DNA of 64,000 nucleotides from Culex pipiens pallens (taxonomy: Eukaryota > Arthropoda > Insecta > Diptera > Culicidae), in NCBI RefSeq assembly GCF_016801865.2, contig NC_068938.1, positions 10,664,520 through 10,728,519 of the forward strand, written 5' to 3'. The position numbers were made by a program, and so were the translations under genes. The number at the start of each line of letters is the position of its first letter. Within the stretch, counting starts at the first letter, position 1. Below are positions 12,201 to 22,929 of this stretch, one piece after another. The notes beneath the pieces are model-generated. The model was not told the DNA's origin and searched no databases. It saw nothing but the letters and a program-made list of their open reading frames with translations.

Positions 12201-12988
12201 AACTACTAAAGTAGAGATTATTGAGCACACATTGGGTCGATGACCTCATTTAAAGTTGTACTTTTATCACATGAAACTTTTAACTTAACTACTGTGTAAT
12301 TTGACTTTTACTACAGTAATTCTTATAACAAAAATTGAATTATTAATAAAAGAAATATTTTTGTTTTCACTGTGCGCAGTTTGCGCGCTTTATCAATCTC
12401 AATCACCCAAGATGGCGGCCTTTAGCATCCCCCTGGTAATTATAAAACTCTAACCTACAAAATTCAATATCTCGCAAACTAAAAAAAAAAAATAAGAAAA
12501 ACCATTGTCAAATTTTCTCAGGAGCACGATTGTGAGTTCAAAACTTTAACTTGAACCTCAATGAGAGAATTAAGCAATAAGCCTTAATTTGCGCAAAACA
12601 TTCTGAAAAAAAAAATGAAAAAGACTACGTCAATTGATTCTACGTTATATTTCTTTTAAAAAAAACCCTCAATAAATCGAAATAATTTGACTTGGGCTCT
12701 TTTGGTATGTAAATAGTAATATTGATATTTATTCTTAAGATATTTTTTTCTAAACGTTGAGAAAATTTCACACGAGTTTTACTTTTAAACATTACAACTT
12801 TCAATATCATTTAGAGGAACTTCTTTTTTGTAATTTCCGAATAATACTCATCATTACTTATAACTTTGCCGAAGACACAATATCGATCAGAAAATCCCTT
12901 CTTAAGATACAGATTTCTGAATATTTACATAGCACTTTTCTTTGGACAGCCATCACATTTGTATGGAGAAATCAGTTGTGCAAAATGG
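9203..12988. other. Intergenic or long-intron DNA with a GC-richer stretch (9500-10660)
   Basis: 9500-10660 is GC-richer than its neighbours and includes GAAGAGCGCGCGCGTGG near 10470, but the 111-codon frame at 9720-10055 has no recognisable domain or splice support. It may be promoter or noncoding-exon DNA of the left-edge gene. 11700-11790 carries a TTCTTTTATTACGTAACGC motif seen again, inverted, at about 55960. The rest is AT-rich. Confidence 0.35.
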
Positions 12989-13072
12989 CTTCTAATCATC
13001 ATCCCGGTACAAGAATTGAACTCACGACATCTGAATTGGGAATCCAGCACGCTGCTAGTCGAAACCATTGAA
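12989..13072 (-). repeat. Degraded tRNA-like sequence (SINE head or tRNA pseudogene), Gly-CCC-like
   Basis: The minus strand shows an anticodon stem CTGGA / TTCAG around loop TTCCCAA (anticodon CCC), then GTGAGTTCAATTC resembling a B box. The A-box region and acceptor stem are not convincingly paired. tRNA-derived SINEs are known in mosquitoes; no 3' tail was identified here. Confidence 0.5.
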
Positions 13073-16000
13073 ACATTTTTCAATAGAAATTTTAGTCAAT
13101 AATTATTATTTTTGCCCTTCATTTTTTTTAATTTCGAAGTAGAAAAAACTGGAATTCAAATTTGCAATTTCAATAACAAAAACAATTTAAAATCTTTAAA
13201 TAATATTTTTAACAGTCTAACTTGGAAACGAAGCATTATATCGAAATTTGTGTAACGTACTCTTTAACTGAATTTAATTTTTCATTTCAAAATAAAGTAA
13301 AAAATACAATTTCTAATGTAAAAAAAAATTCGGCTTTCTAAAATTATTTTATTTTTTCGCAAAAGTTGTCGATGAATTTAGACCAGCTTATGCAAAATCT
13401 TAAACATATCCAAAAATTATATTTTTTGTCACTGATTTTTTTATTTTTTGAGCGGCTAATTTTTTTTATAGGTCGGGAAAATATTCTCATTTTTACCTTT
13501 TGACCTATTCTTAACACTTTTGCAGTTTAAGGGTGCACAGCAACCAAGGACGTTATTGTCTTTTTATTCCAAAATTGTCAAACTTACGGACCCAATCCTG
13601 CAAGAATCTGATTGTAAAAATAGTCAAACTTTGTTGTAAATAACTACGAAGACAGTAATTTAGGGGATTAATAAACACATATATCGATAGTTCCCGAAGT
13701 ATTGAAGATACTAAAATGTCTGTAACAGAAATCTGGGTGCACAAGCTATGGTTGATGTGTACCTTTAACGCTATTCAAACAAGTTTTCAGATACATCAAC
13801 ACTGGATAGTTGTTTGCTTTATTTGAGCTTTTTATTACTTTGGAATAGTCAAAAACGCTTTATGAATTAAAAATAAAGATTAGCTACATTTTTTATACAT
13901 TTATTGCATTTAATTTCAAATTTATACATTGATTAAAAATTGTTCAATTGTTATTTTTGAAAATGACTTAAATATTGAAGCTGAATTTAGTTCCAGCTGT
14001 TGATTAGGATTACAATAAAATAAAATCAAACGATTCCAAGCTAAATATACATTTTACAATTTGGTTTTCAAATCTTAATCTAGATCCAAACCCCAATTTG
14101 CATAGTTTTTTACACATTACACATTTTTTACATCACTGCAACTTATCTCGCCATAACATTACTCAGAGAGTTTATGTTCTGCTCTCAAGAGACCAAACTC
14201 TCTTCGATCTTCGGTCGTTTGTGTGATGCTTTGCTCGATCGCTCCCAAACCGAACCCAAATCGAAATTTACTCCCATTTTAAGACGCCTGATGCGCTCTT
14301 TTCAACTACAAAAGAAAAGAGTTGTTTGTAAACCGGCCTTTTTTACCTGAACTTGTTCGCAGCTCAGCTGCCGGCTGTATATGCAAAGTTACCTGACCAG
14401 ATTCAACCGGCATGCTTGAAACGGTGAATGCGTGAGAGGGACTTCATTAACTTTTAAATGTAGGTAAGTCAGTTGTGCCCTCTGGGCATAATGATCTTCG
14501 AAATGGTCTAAAATTTCCTCTTCGAACGTCGTTCGGAGCGCCACGAGGACCGACCGGAACTTCGTAGGTCATAGGAGGGCGCATGGTACACAATTTGGTG
14601 CTATTTTTATGCTGCCGCCACACAGGGCAGTGATGTTGCATATGCTAAGCTGTGTTTACACAAGTGATCTTACCAAACAACATTGGCATTAGGGTGATAC
14701 TCAAGTTAAGTTTCAAAGTATTTTTAACCATTTATTTTTTAACTTTAGTTTTATCTTTTACTTATATGTAGGTTAGATCTTTTAGGTTTGCTAGTAAAAT
14801 TTAATTCAATATGGAAATAGGAATCACCCTTAAAATCCGAACGTGTCTTTCACTATTGCACTGATGCTATTTTCGAACCGTTCTCGAGATCCACCAACCA
14901 ACCGAACGTTCATAGTTCTAGGCCAAGAAAGTGATTATTTACGTAAAAGTGTGTACGAATGCGGGCGCGTTTAGGTTTCGGTATTGGGACACTACTCCGC
15001 ATGCGAAAATCGGTCGCAGGGACGTCCACACACAGTTATTTCTGAGTAATGAGTGTTTGCTGATCTTTGCTCTCACTATGACGATTGTGGTTCGGCAAGC
15101 AACCCGAGTAGACAGTAAGGACGTCTGTGCAGACTAATTATTGCCCCTTCGCAGAACCAAGACAAGCTGGCGGCAACTGGTTGTTTGATCTGCGTTGTCT
15201 TAAGAGATCTCTGAGATTTCAAAGGTAGTCATGTCGATCGTTAGCAAGATTTGAAGGAGATCAGTCAGCAAATTCTTGCAGAGCCATGAGATAGCGTCAC
15301 AAAGAATGTGTTCGCGTGATGGCGTTAATTGTAAAATTCTCGATAAAGTTGGCTGACGCAGCAAAACTGGTTTTGTTATGCAGCTTGGAAATGTTTAAAC
15401 CAACATAAGCTTCATTGAAGTATCATTTAGAAATATTTTAGATAATATAAAAAAATAGCCTTGCATTTAAGATTTTTACAGTTAATTTGGATTTATAACT
15501 TTTCGATAGATATCTGTCTAAACAATAACATTACCCTACACCTACAAAACCTACCTGCGCAAAAAGAAACTAAATTTCAAGCACAAAAGTATTACGAACT
15601 GCTTTATACATTACACAACTCGAAATTTTTGCAGTTGATGTCAGTAAACGCTTCAGTGTCGTCAAGGTATGATAGACTTGGGCTTTCTGAACACGTTCCA
15701 ATCGACAGAATTGAATTTAAATGTATTCCCTGCAAATAAATAAAATTGTAAATTTGAGAATAAATTTTATTCTATGGAATCATGTTGAGCAACCATGCGT
15801 ACCCTCTCTTAAAATCAACCATGCGTTTTCTTTATTTTTGCTTTAAAATTTTATTTATTGTTCAGGGAACCCATATCCACCATACCTTGACGAAACCAGA
15901 GCGTTTACTTAACTCAACTTAAAAAATGTCGTGTTATGTTATTACAGTTTGGCTACTAAAATTTTAAAAATATGTATCAATGAATTATGAAAACATTTTT

Positions 16001-16311
16001 TTCCTAAAGTTTTATGTCTTTTCCGATCTGTGGTCCAAAAATTCAAAATTTACAAAGGGTCTAAAAGTGACTGAATTTGGTTGAAAATAAAAGAAAAGCT
16101 TTACAATGTATTTTAAATAGTTTACAATCAATTTAGCAACTTTTTTCAATGAAAATTTTAATTTCCGTCAAAAAAGTTTGTTTTGTGTCTAAAACTTAAA
16201 CTAAATTTACAATGACAATGGTTAAAACTAACTATATTCATAATTTTTTTTTGTACTACACATTTTTACTTCACTTATTTTTTCACTATTTCATAACGAG
16301 CCCAAGCATAG
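13073..16311. other. Intergenic or intronic DNA, GC-richer patches at 14160-14640 and 14860-15350
   Basis: No exon with matching splice sites was found. The patches contain CTCTCAAGAGACC-type motifs and short open frames without recognisable domains. They may hold promoter or untranslated exons. The remainder is AT-rich. Confidence 0.35.
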
Positions 16312-17018
16312 TAAGGGGTTACATACATGTAAATCGACAAAAATGTAAGAGGTTGCTTTGGGCACACACTTAAACTTTTTTTTTTTTAATTATGTTTTAA
16401 GGGCATTAAAATACATATTTTCAACTATTATCAAAATAAATTTGAAGATATTTGGTTGTTACATTGCCGAGATATAGCCATTTTAAGTTAGCAGTTTCAA
16501 AAAACGGGTGCCACGATATCTCCACACTGCTTTGACCAAATCGGCTCAAAATTTTGGTGAAGCCTCGTTAAACCGGTCCTGTGTGCATGACGAAGCCCGA
16601 TTTTCAAAAAGTTTGTTTGAAAAAAAGATAAAAATATTTTTATGTTTTTCATATAAAAAATCGCCAGTTTTAGATTATGTATTTTTTTAAAAAGCAAAAT
16701 TTCAAAATCGGTCTTCGTCATGCACACGGAATATGTCTTGGGAGTCTTCACCCCAAATTTCAGCCAATTTGGTCCATCCCATCTCGAGATATCGTGGCAC
16801 CCGTAAATCAACTCGGTGTTCAGAGAAAAACGCTCACAAATTTCGACAGTTCGCTTTGCGCATGGCAAAATTTTGAACGTAAATCGTCTCTTACTCAGTT
16901 TAATCATGAAATATCTTCATAAAACTTTCAGGAGTGATTGAAAATCATCTTTTTAGTGGATTTATTAAATTTTCTGAAATATGAAATTTTTGATTTTCTA
17001 CATGTATGTAACCCCTTA
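16312..17018. repeat. 707-bp TIR element with internal hairpin
   Basis: TIR TAAGGGGTTACATACATGTA at 16312 and its complement ending at 17018; a TA target fits. Internal arms of about 110 bp (16503-16620 and 16690-16803) are inverted copies sharing GGGTGCCACGATATCTC and TGTGCATGACGAAG. The 136-codon minus-strand frame here simply reads through both arms and is not called a gene. Confidence 0.8.
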
Positions 17019-17071
17019 AAGATTTAAATCTATGTAGGAAAATTAACATTAACAGTGCACATCAACTAGAG

Positions 17072-17766
17072 CAGGGTTGACCAAAGTATGGCCCACGAGA
17101 TGATTTATTGTGGCCCGCGGACCCATTCTGAGAAATCATGTAAAATGGCTCTTTGACCACCTGAACTGCCGTTCTACGCATAATTGTCCCATGTCATTTA
17201 TGGACAATTTTGACTTTTTGTCATTTTTAGCTGTGAAATGTTATTTTTTTTTTCAATTACGTGAAATTGAAAAAAAAAAAAACTTCGGCTGCTAGATATA
17301 TTTTTTAGTTTTATAAATTGCAATAACGTTATATTTTTTTAAACTATTTTCAACATTTGGCTCGCAAGCATATCTAGAGTTTTTTTTTAAAACGTCCAAT
17401 AAACCAAATTTCCAGTTTTTGCTTTTTGGGTGTTTTTGAAACCGCCTTGAGTCAGAGGATAAAAAAACACACAAAAAGCAAAAACTGAAAATTTGGTTTA
17501 TTAAACCTTTTAAAAAAAAAACTCCACACGCACTTTTTAAATCACTCAGTTTTCGTCAAAACCGAACCTACTCAGAAATTTGAAAAAAAAAATCTGTCAG
17601 ATTTGAGTGATTTTCACTCAGATTTCCACGAAAACTGAGTGATATTCACCCAGATCTGAGTTAAATTCTTTCTGAGTAGATTTGGAAAACTGAGTAATTT
17701 GAAACGTGCGTGCAGATATGAAAGCTTCAAATTTGGCCCGCCATTCAAAAACTTTGAGCACCCTTG
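17072..17766. mobile_element. Non-autonomous hAT element, 695 bp, with perfect 8-bp target duplication
   Basis: AACTAGAG occurs at 17064-17071 and 17767-17774. Ends are CAGGGTTGACCAAAGTATGG and the complement of CAAAAACTTTGAGCACCCTTG, with GGCCCGC motifs just inside, the classic hAT subterminal composition. No transposase. It contains an inner hairpin at about 17388-17512 related to 39215-39345. Confidence 0.85.
17388..17512. repeat. Inner hairpin repeat, shared with 39215-39345
   Basis: Arms are AATAAACCAAATTTCCAGTT ... GCTTTTTGGGTGTTTTTG and AACACACAAAAAGC ... AATTTGGTTTATT around a CCGCCTTGAGTC centre. The same GGCGGTTTCAAAAACACCC and AATTTGGTTTATT pieces occur at 39215-39345, so this is a separate small family nested here. 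Confidence 0.65.
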
Positions 17767-17774
17767 AACTAGAG

Positions 17775-20149
17775 CTTATTGCACCGAGATTTTTGATATT
17801 TTTTTTTTCGTATTTTGAAAATAACAGGACTATTCTCTATATCATTTTGGATTCATTCCTCAATTATTTTGTGAATTTTGAAATTAAATTTTAAAATAAT
17901 GCTGATTTATCATGTTGTCAGTATTTTGAAGTTTTCAATTTAATTTCAATGTTATGATATGTTTAAAAGAATTCTAGAGTATATTTTCAAAACAACCTAT
18001 TAGTCAGAGGTTTCCTATGCAGATAGGACCTTTTTTTACGTTAAATTTTTGTAGAGACAAGTTCTCGGGTTTCAAAAAATTTAATAATATTTAAAATGAC
18101 TTAATTGATTTACTCAAAAATATATATATATATATATATTTACTTAAAAAACAAATATCACCAATAAACTCATGTTGGAAGATTCCAAATATTTTCAAAT
18201 ATTCAAGCAATTTGACAAAATAAAACAGAATAACAACATCTTTTTGAGAATGAAAAGGAATGAAATAGTGAAAGAAACCTTTAATTTAAGATTGAGTGCA
18301 ATCAATTTTAAATATTGTTCAAAATATTACAGAAGTGTGAAAATATAATTTTTGGGATTCCCGACTTTTTCGATGCTCATTTATGCAATTTAAATCAAAT
18401 AAAGATTTATAAATCTTCTTTACAAATTTTGAACTACAGATCGATAGAAAACGTAAATGTTTTGGAAAAAAACATGTTCGTAAATTAAATAATATTTTGC
18501 AAATCTTTGATAGTTTAATAACCGTTATGATGTATGAAGCATTTGGGATACACCTGCATCGGTTTATGTATAATATTAACTTAAAACCTTTGGACCAATT
18601 TGGTCGGTCCAGTCACGAGTTGAGAAGAAAAACGTACAAAAAAACTCGATCGATTTTGCTATTTTTTTTACCCTTTAATATTTGGGAAATATTTGAAGGC
18701 AAAAACTTTGCAGGCCAAGGGTACATGATACTGATGATACTCGTCGGTTGACACACCTAGGCGAGGAACATCCCGGAAGGAGCCCAACTACATCCGTAGT
18801 GCTGTTTGGACAAAACAGCATGGCTCTGGTTCCTTGCAAGTGTCCTATTTTCTTACCTCCACGTTGGCTTGGTTTAGTCATCATGATGACAAGGTGTAAC
18901 CTAGCTGGTGGCCTGTGGAAACGACTCGTAAACCTTTGACCAGCGAGGGTCAGAGTGGAGACGGCTAAAAGAAAGGGGCGCGTCAATGTGGGAAAGGGAA
19001 GTAATTTGTGATTGTAGACGGTATTGTTTTGATTCGCAGTATGTTGAGTCAACTGCTGTGGATGTACCTGAGCATCGCAGAACGGGGTTTATCTTCTTTC
19101 CATTTCAGCTAACAGCTGTCTTCTGTTTATTTTGTTTCACTGATTTTCTAAAACGGCTTCTGTTTACTATCCTCCATTTGATTTCGATTTTAATTATTTG
19201 ATTCTTTTATTTGTAAACGCTTTTCCACTCCATTTTACCAATTGATGCTGCTGTAACAAACTATCTGCTTTCCCTTAATTTGGTAGCGATGTAAATTTTG
19301 TTTATCATGTGCCTTTTCTTTATTTATCTATTTGAATAATTTCTAATTTCTAATATCTTTCTTTTACTATTGATTCTTTACATAGTATATTTCCTTCACT
19401 GTCCATTGTTTTGAAATTTCACCTTTTTCTTAAGCAAGTGAGGTTCGAGCCCTTACTCAATTTATGGAATGACACAAATATTACTATTGTACTTTTGAAA
19501 AACTTTTCTAAAATGCTTAGGACCAAAATATTGTAACAAAACACCGCGACAAAAGAAATAGCAACAGATAAACACGACTCAACAATAGGGAAAATTTTAG
19601 GAGAAAACAATACACAGTAAATAATTAGTTTTTGAAACAAACTAAATACAAACTAAAAATAAAACAGTACTTGCTTTAATGAAAATTGATAGGCACACTA
19701 TAAATGGTTAGGCGCTTATACTTACATCAAACCCTACGTAATGTACCACCCCCGGCCGAGTTAAAATGCGTAACCGGAAAAGAAGGTGTGCATGCCTGGC
19801 ACGAACACTCAAAGCGTGTTCTAGCGTGTTGCTCGTACTGACTCAGAGCAAGGGTGAGATGTAGGTGTAAGGGCAGTGCGTGTTCGTCGGGAACCTGGTG
19901 CATAAGATCGGTCAAGGCCCGTTCTTACACCCAAACGAAAAATATATCTCAAAATCTGCAACAGTGGATTTGCTGCAGAAAATGTCATATTTTATTACAT
20001 TTTTTGCAGCAAGCCCATAAATCATTTTTGCCCGCGTGTAAACACGTCAGCGATCTGCAGTTCTCACCAACACATAGAATGCTGGCGCGTCCCCGAGCAA
20101 CACTCTAGAGAGAACATTATGTTCGCGCTCTGTCCCTCACCATTCATCA
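17775..20149. other. Intergenic or intronic DNA, no gene recognised
   Basis: A (TA)n tract lies at about 18120-18140. A GC-richer island at 18716-18990 and another at 19727-20110 have composition unlike their surroundings and may be retroelement fragments. The 125-codon minus-strand frame at 18675-19052 has no recognisable domain. Confidence 0.35.
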
Positions 20150-20225
20150 AGCGTCCATGGCGCGGTGGTAGCGTGTCGGATCAGTAACCTAGAAGTTGAT
20201 GGTTCAATCCTCGTTCTGTTAAGAT
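20150..20225 (+). repeat. tRNA-like sequence (SINE head or tRNA pseudogene)
   Basis: TGGCGCGGTGGTAGCGTG resembles an A box, and GGTTCAATCC at about 20201-20210 matches the B-box consensus at the expected spacing. The anticodon stem does not pair cleanly, so a functional tRNA is unlikely. It is followed by a T-rich stretch. Confidence 0.5.
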
Positions 20226-20479
20226 TTTTTTTCTGCATTACAATCAATCTGCCGTCGGTAATGTCGATAATTGTCGGTAACGGGCAAAAATGTCATACCC
20301 CTATATCGCAAAAAATGCATGAGGACAGTTTTCATGCAGATTCTGATATACTTTCATGCCGCCATGTATCACAATCATGCGACCGCCGGTTGGGTGTACA
20401 CTGAAAATTGCGAATATTTGAAGGCAAAAACTTTATACTATATTTAAATTGGCTTTAGAATAAGTTAACTAAAGTTATT

Positions 20480-20612
20480 ATTCCAATAGAGCTTTATGAC
20501 GTTTCGCGTACGCACACTAGCACACCATTTGATTTGCTGGCCGGACAAAATATAACCTCACTTTTTTTCGTGTACGTACACGCAATACATGCGCACGTAA
20601 ATAACTCTATTA
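20480..20612. repeat. Dispersed repeat around palindrome CGTGTACGTACACG
   Basis: The same segment occurs inverted at about 46570-46700: ACGTGCGCATGTATTGCGTG, the 14-nt palindrome, AACCTCA..AAATTTTGT, and CACACTAGCACACCATTTG. No open frame. Confidence 0.7.
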
Positions 20613-21939
20613 CAATCAAATGGGGACACCTTGATTGAAAATAGTATTTGGCAGAAAAAAATTACAGTGCATAGTTGTATTTTTTATGAAGTCTGAAGGA
20701 AGTCTAATTAATGCAGTTTTTTTTATTTCAGGCTTTATTTTCAAAAATGTGAAAAATATCAAAGAATTCATAAAAACATTTGTTTCATAAATATTATGTT
20801 CATTGCAGACTAGCGTTCTTAATTTTGCTCTGGGTATTCTTGTCCAAAGAGGATGTTTTAATGGATTTTCTGATTTATTTCTTTTAAATTCATTCTAAGC
20901 ACAACACAAACATCTTAGTAGACAATGTATTTCATGTTTAGTAGGCAACGTGCCAAACTGATTTTAAAACACATTAAACAATCAATTAACTAGTCCCATC
21001 AATCGCGCAGAATTTAAGCATAAAATTGATCAAACGTCAAAGCGGCCACCCAAATGCCATCAATATTTTCAGCTAATTGCTTAGAAACGCCCGAACCTTA
21101 ATGAACCGTATCAAATTGGCGTCAGGTCAATTTAATTAAATAGTTTGCAAACATTAGCGCGAGTTCCAAACAGCTCAAGTTGATTTTTAGGAGAAAAAGT
21201 TTGACACATTCGAATTCGGGCTCACTTTTTCACACCATTAATTTTCTCCCCGCATGCTTGGTTCGGAGCGGCGTCGTTGTTTCAAAAGTGTGTTGTTGGT
21301 GGTCTCTCTAATGAGTGCTTTACGCGGGTAGTAAACTCCACGTGACATAAATCAATTCGACTTTTGCCGCCAACTGTAATGTTTTCCTCGTGAAATAAAG
21401 TTGAAAGTGAATGTTGGCAGAAAAAAAAGGTTAATCTAGGTACTTTGACATGAGTTTTTTGAGAGTCACTCGAGATGTTTTCAAAGTTGGTGCCAAATCT
21501 TGTTTTTCACTTTCATCAGCGCTGTAGAAGAATCACGCGTAAACATTTTAATCTATAAATAGCGAAACATGTGCGACTGGTTGGGAAAACGTGAGGACCT
21601 TTTTTCTCGAGTAGAGAAGCTGGGGTTGTTGATTTTACCCCAGCGTCCCCAATCCCAAAAGCGCGTTGTTATGGTTCCCTTCTCTATTGGTAGTTTAAAT
21701 TTACGCCGCGCTCGAGACATCACATGGTCCTCTCTAGTGGGGCAACGAAGTGGCGGACGCGCCGCTTGTTTGGGAAATCTCGGCAGATTGAAAACGTCCG
21801 AAAATGTGTTTACGCCAGGCCGCGTCGAGCCGGCATAAATCAGTTTTGCCCCTTTCTTTAACACAGCATATCTTCGCTGGCGTGACTCATCTGGCGAATT
21901 TCTCTAACGTTATTTTTTTTCTCTCCCTCTTTTTTGCAG
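20613..21939. other. DNA upstream of the pelota exons; presumed intron
   Basis: Ends in a polypyrimidine tract and acceptor TTTTTTGCAG at 21930-21939. 21240-21300 and 21560-21840 are GC-richer, but I find no pelota-like coding sequence in them; the frame at 21569-21838 has no recognisable domain. Confidence 0.45.
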
Positions 21940-22216
21940 GTGTCAAGAAGTGGCCACCCGGAAAGAGTACGTTCAACTGGTGGACTCGGTGCGCGACTCG
22001 GGCGGCGAGGTGAAAATCTTCTCGAGCATGCACGTGTCCGGAGAACGTGAGTCGATGGCCTTCCGAAATTGTGTTTATTTAGTTGTTTTATAAACAATGA
22101 TTTTACTTTATGTTACAGAACTGGCGCAGCTGACGGGTGTGGCCGCCGTTCTGCGCTTCCCGATGCCCGAGCTGGAGGACAGCGAGGACGAGCAGAGCGA
22201 TTCCGACTCGGATTAG
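21940..22216 (+). CDS. pelo: Pelota, last two coding exons (C-terminal part only)
   Basis: Exon 21940-22046 follows acceptor TTTTTTGCAG and ends at a GTGAGT donor. Exon 22119-22216 follows TTATGTTACAG and ends with TAG. Frame is kept across the 72-bp intron. The 68 residues read CQEVATRKEYVQLVDSVRDS, then a stretch ending in SSMHVSGEQLAQLTG, and an acidic FPMPELEDSEDEQ tail, which I recognise as the eRF1_3-like domain end of pelota. With Hbs1, pelota (Dom34) recognises stalled ribosomes in no-go and non-stop decay; in flies it is needed in germline stem cells. The family is about 390 residues, so roughly 320 N-terminal residues are missing. They are not found upstream in the window, so either the preceding intron exceeds 21 kb or this is a partial copy or an assembly break. 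The splice sites and stop are intact. Confidence 0.9.
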
Positions 22217-22544
22217 TTTTAAGTATCGTAACATAACTCACGTTTTACCACAATACTAGGGCGTTACATTGAGCGCGCGCGACGAAATAGTTAGGGACTC
22301 TACTTAAGCGATTGATATTTTTGGAACTTTACCTCTTTTTCTCCTTCGGACCGTAATTTATTATGTATTGTTACTCGCAGAGGGCTTTTTTGGTTGACTC
22401 TATAAAGTGTTCTCGCTACTTATCAAAATTACATGCAAACTATCCATAAGTTAAATGTGTGGCTAAATCAGGTGTATTTGTACATATTTGTTAGAAAACG
22501 ATTACTTTTAGCAAGCAAAAACAATTCAAATCTGATACAATAAA
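22217..22544 (+). other. pelo: Probable 3'UTR of pelota
   Basis: Non-repetitive sequence between the TAG and an AATAAA signal at 22539-22544. No other feature seen. Confidence 0.55.
22539..22544 (+). terminator. pelo: Polyadenylation signal AATAAA for pelota
   Basis: First canonical AATAAA on the plus strand after the stop codon at 22216, about 320 bp downstream. Confidence 0.5.
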
Positions 22545-22929
22545 CGATGCAATCGATAGAATTAAACAGAGTTTTTTAATCGTGGATGTAATATGTTCAT
22601 CCGAATTTCATTTCTTATTTTTCGATTTTAAGGTTTATAAATATTATATGATTTTACATATTTGAAGAAATAGTAAAAAATATTGCAATACTTATTTTGA
22701 CATAAAGAAACGAATATTAGTGAAGATGATCCCGAAAAAAAAATTAAGACTGGGTAAAGTCACATGGAACAGGTAAAATTAATCATCAAACCTGAGATTT
22801 TCAAAAAGTTTAAGAGTTATATTTGCTGATAATTTTTGAAGGTTCAAAATTGCTTCTATAATACTTTTCCATGTTATTTTTTATCTCAAACATCATAATT
22901 ATCATTTATTAATAAATAACATTAAAATA

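Noticed and set aside
16497..16907. 136-codon minus-strand frame
   Set aside because: Reads through both arms of an inverted repeat; the same peptide pieces appear on both strands.
18675..19052. 125-codon minus-strand frame
   Set aside because: No domain, no splice context, lies in a probable repeat fragment.
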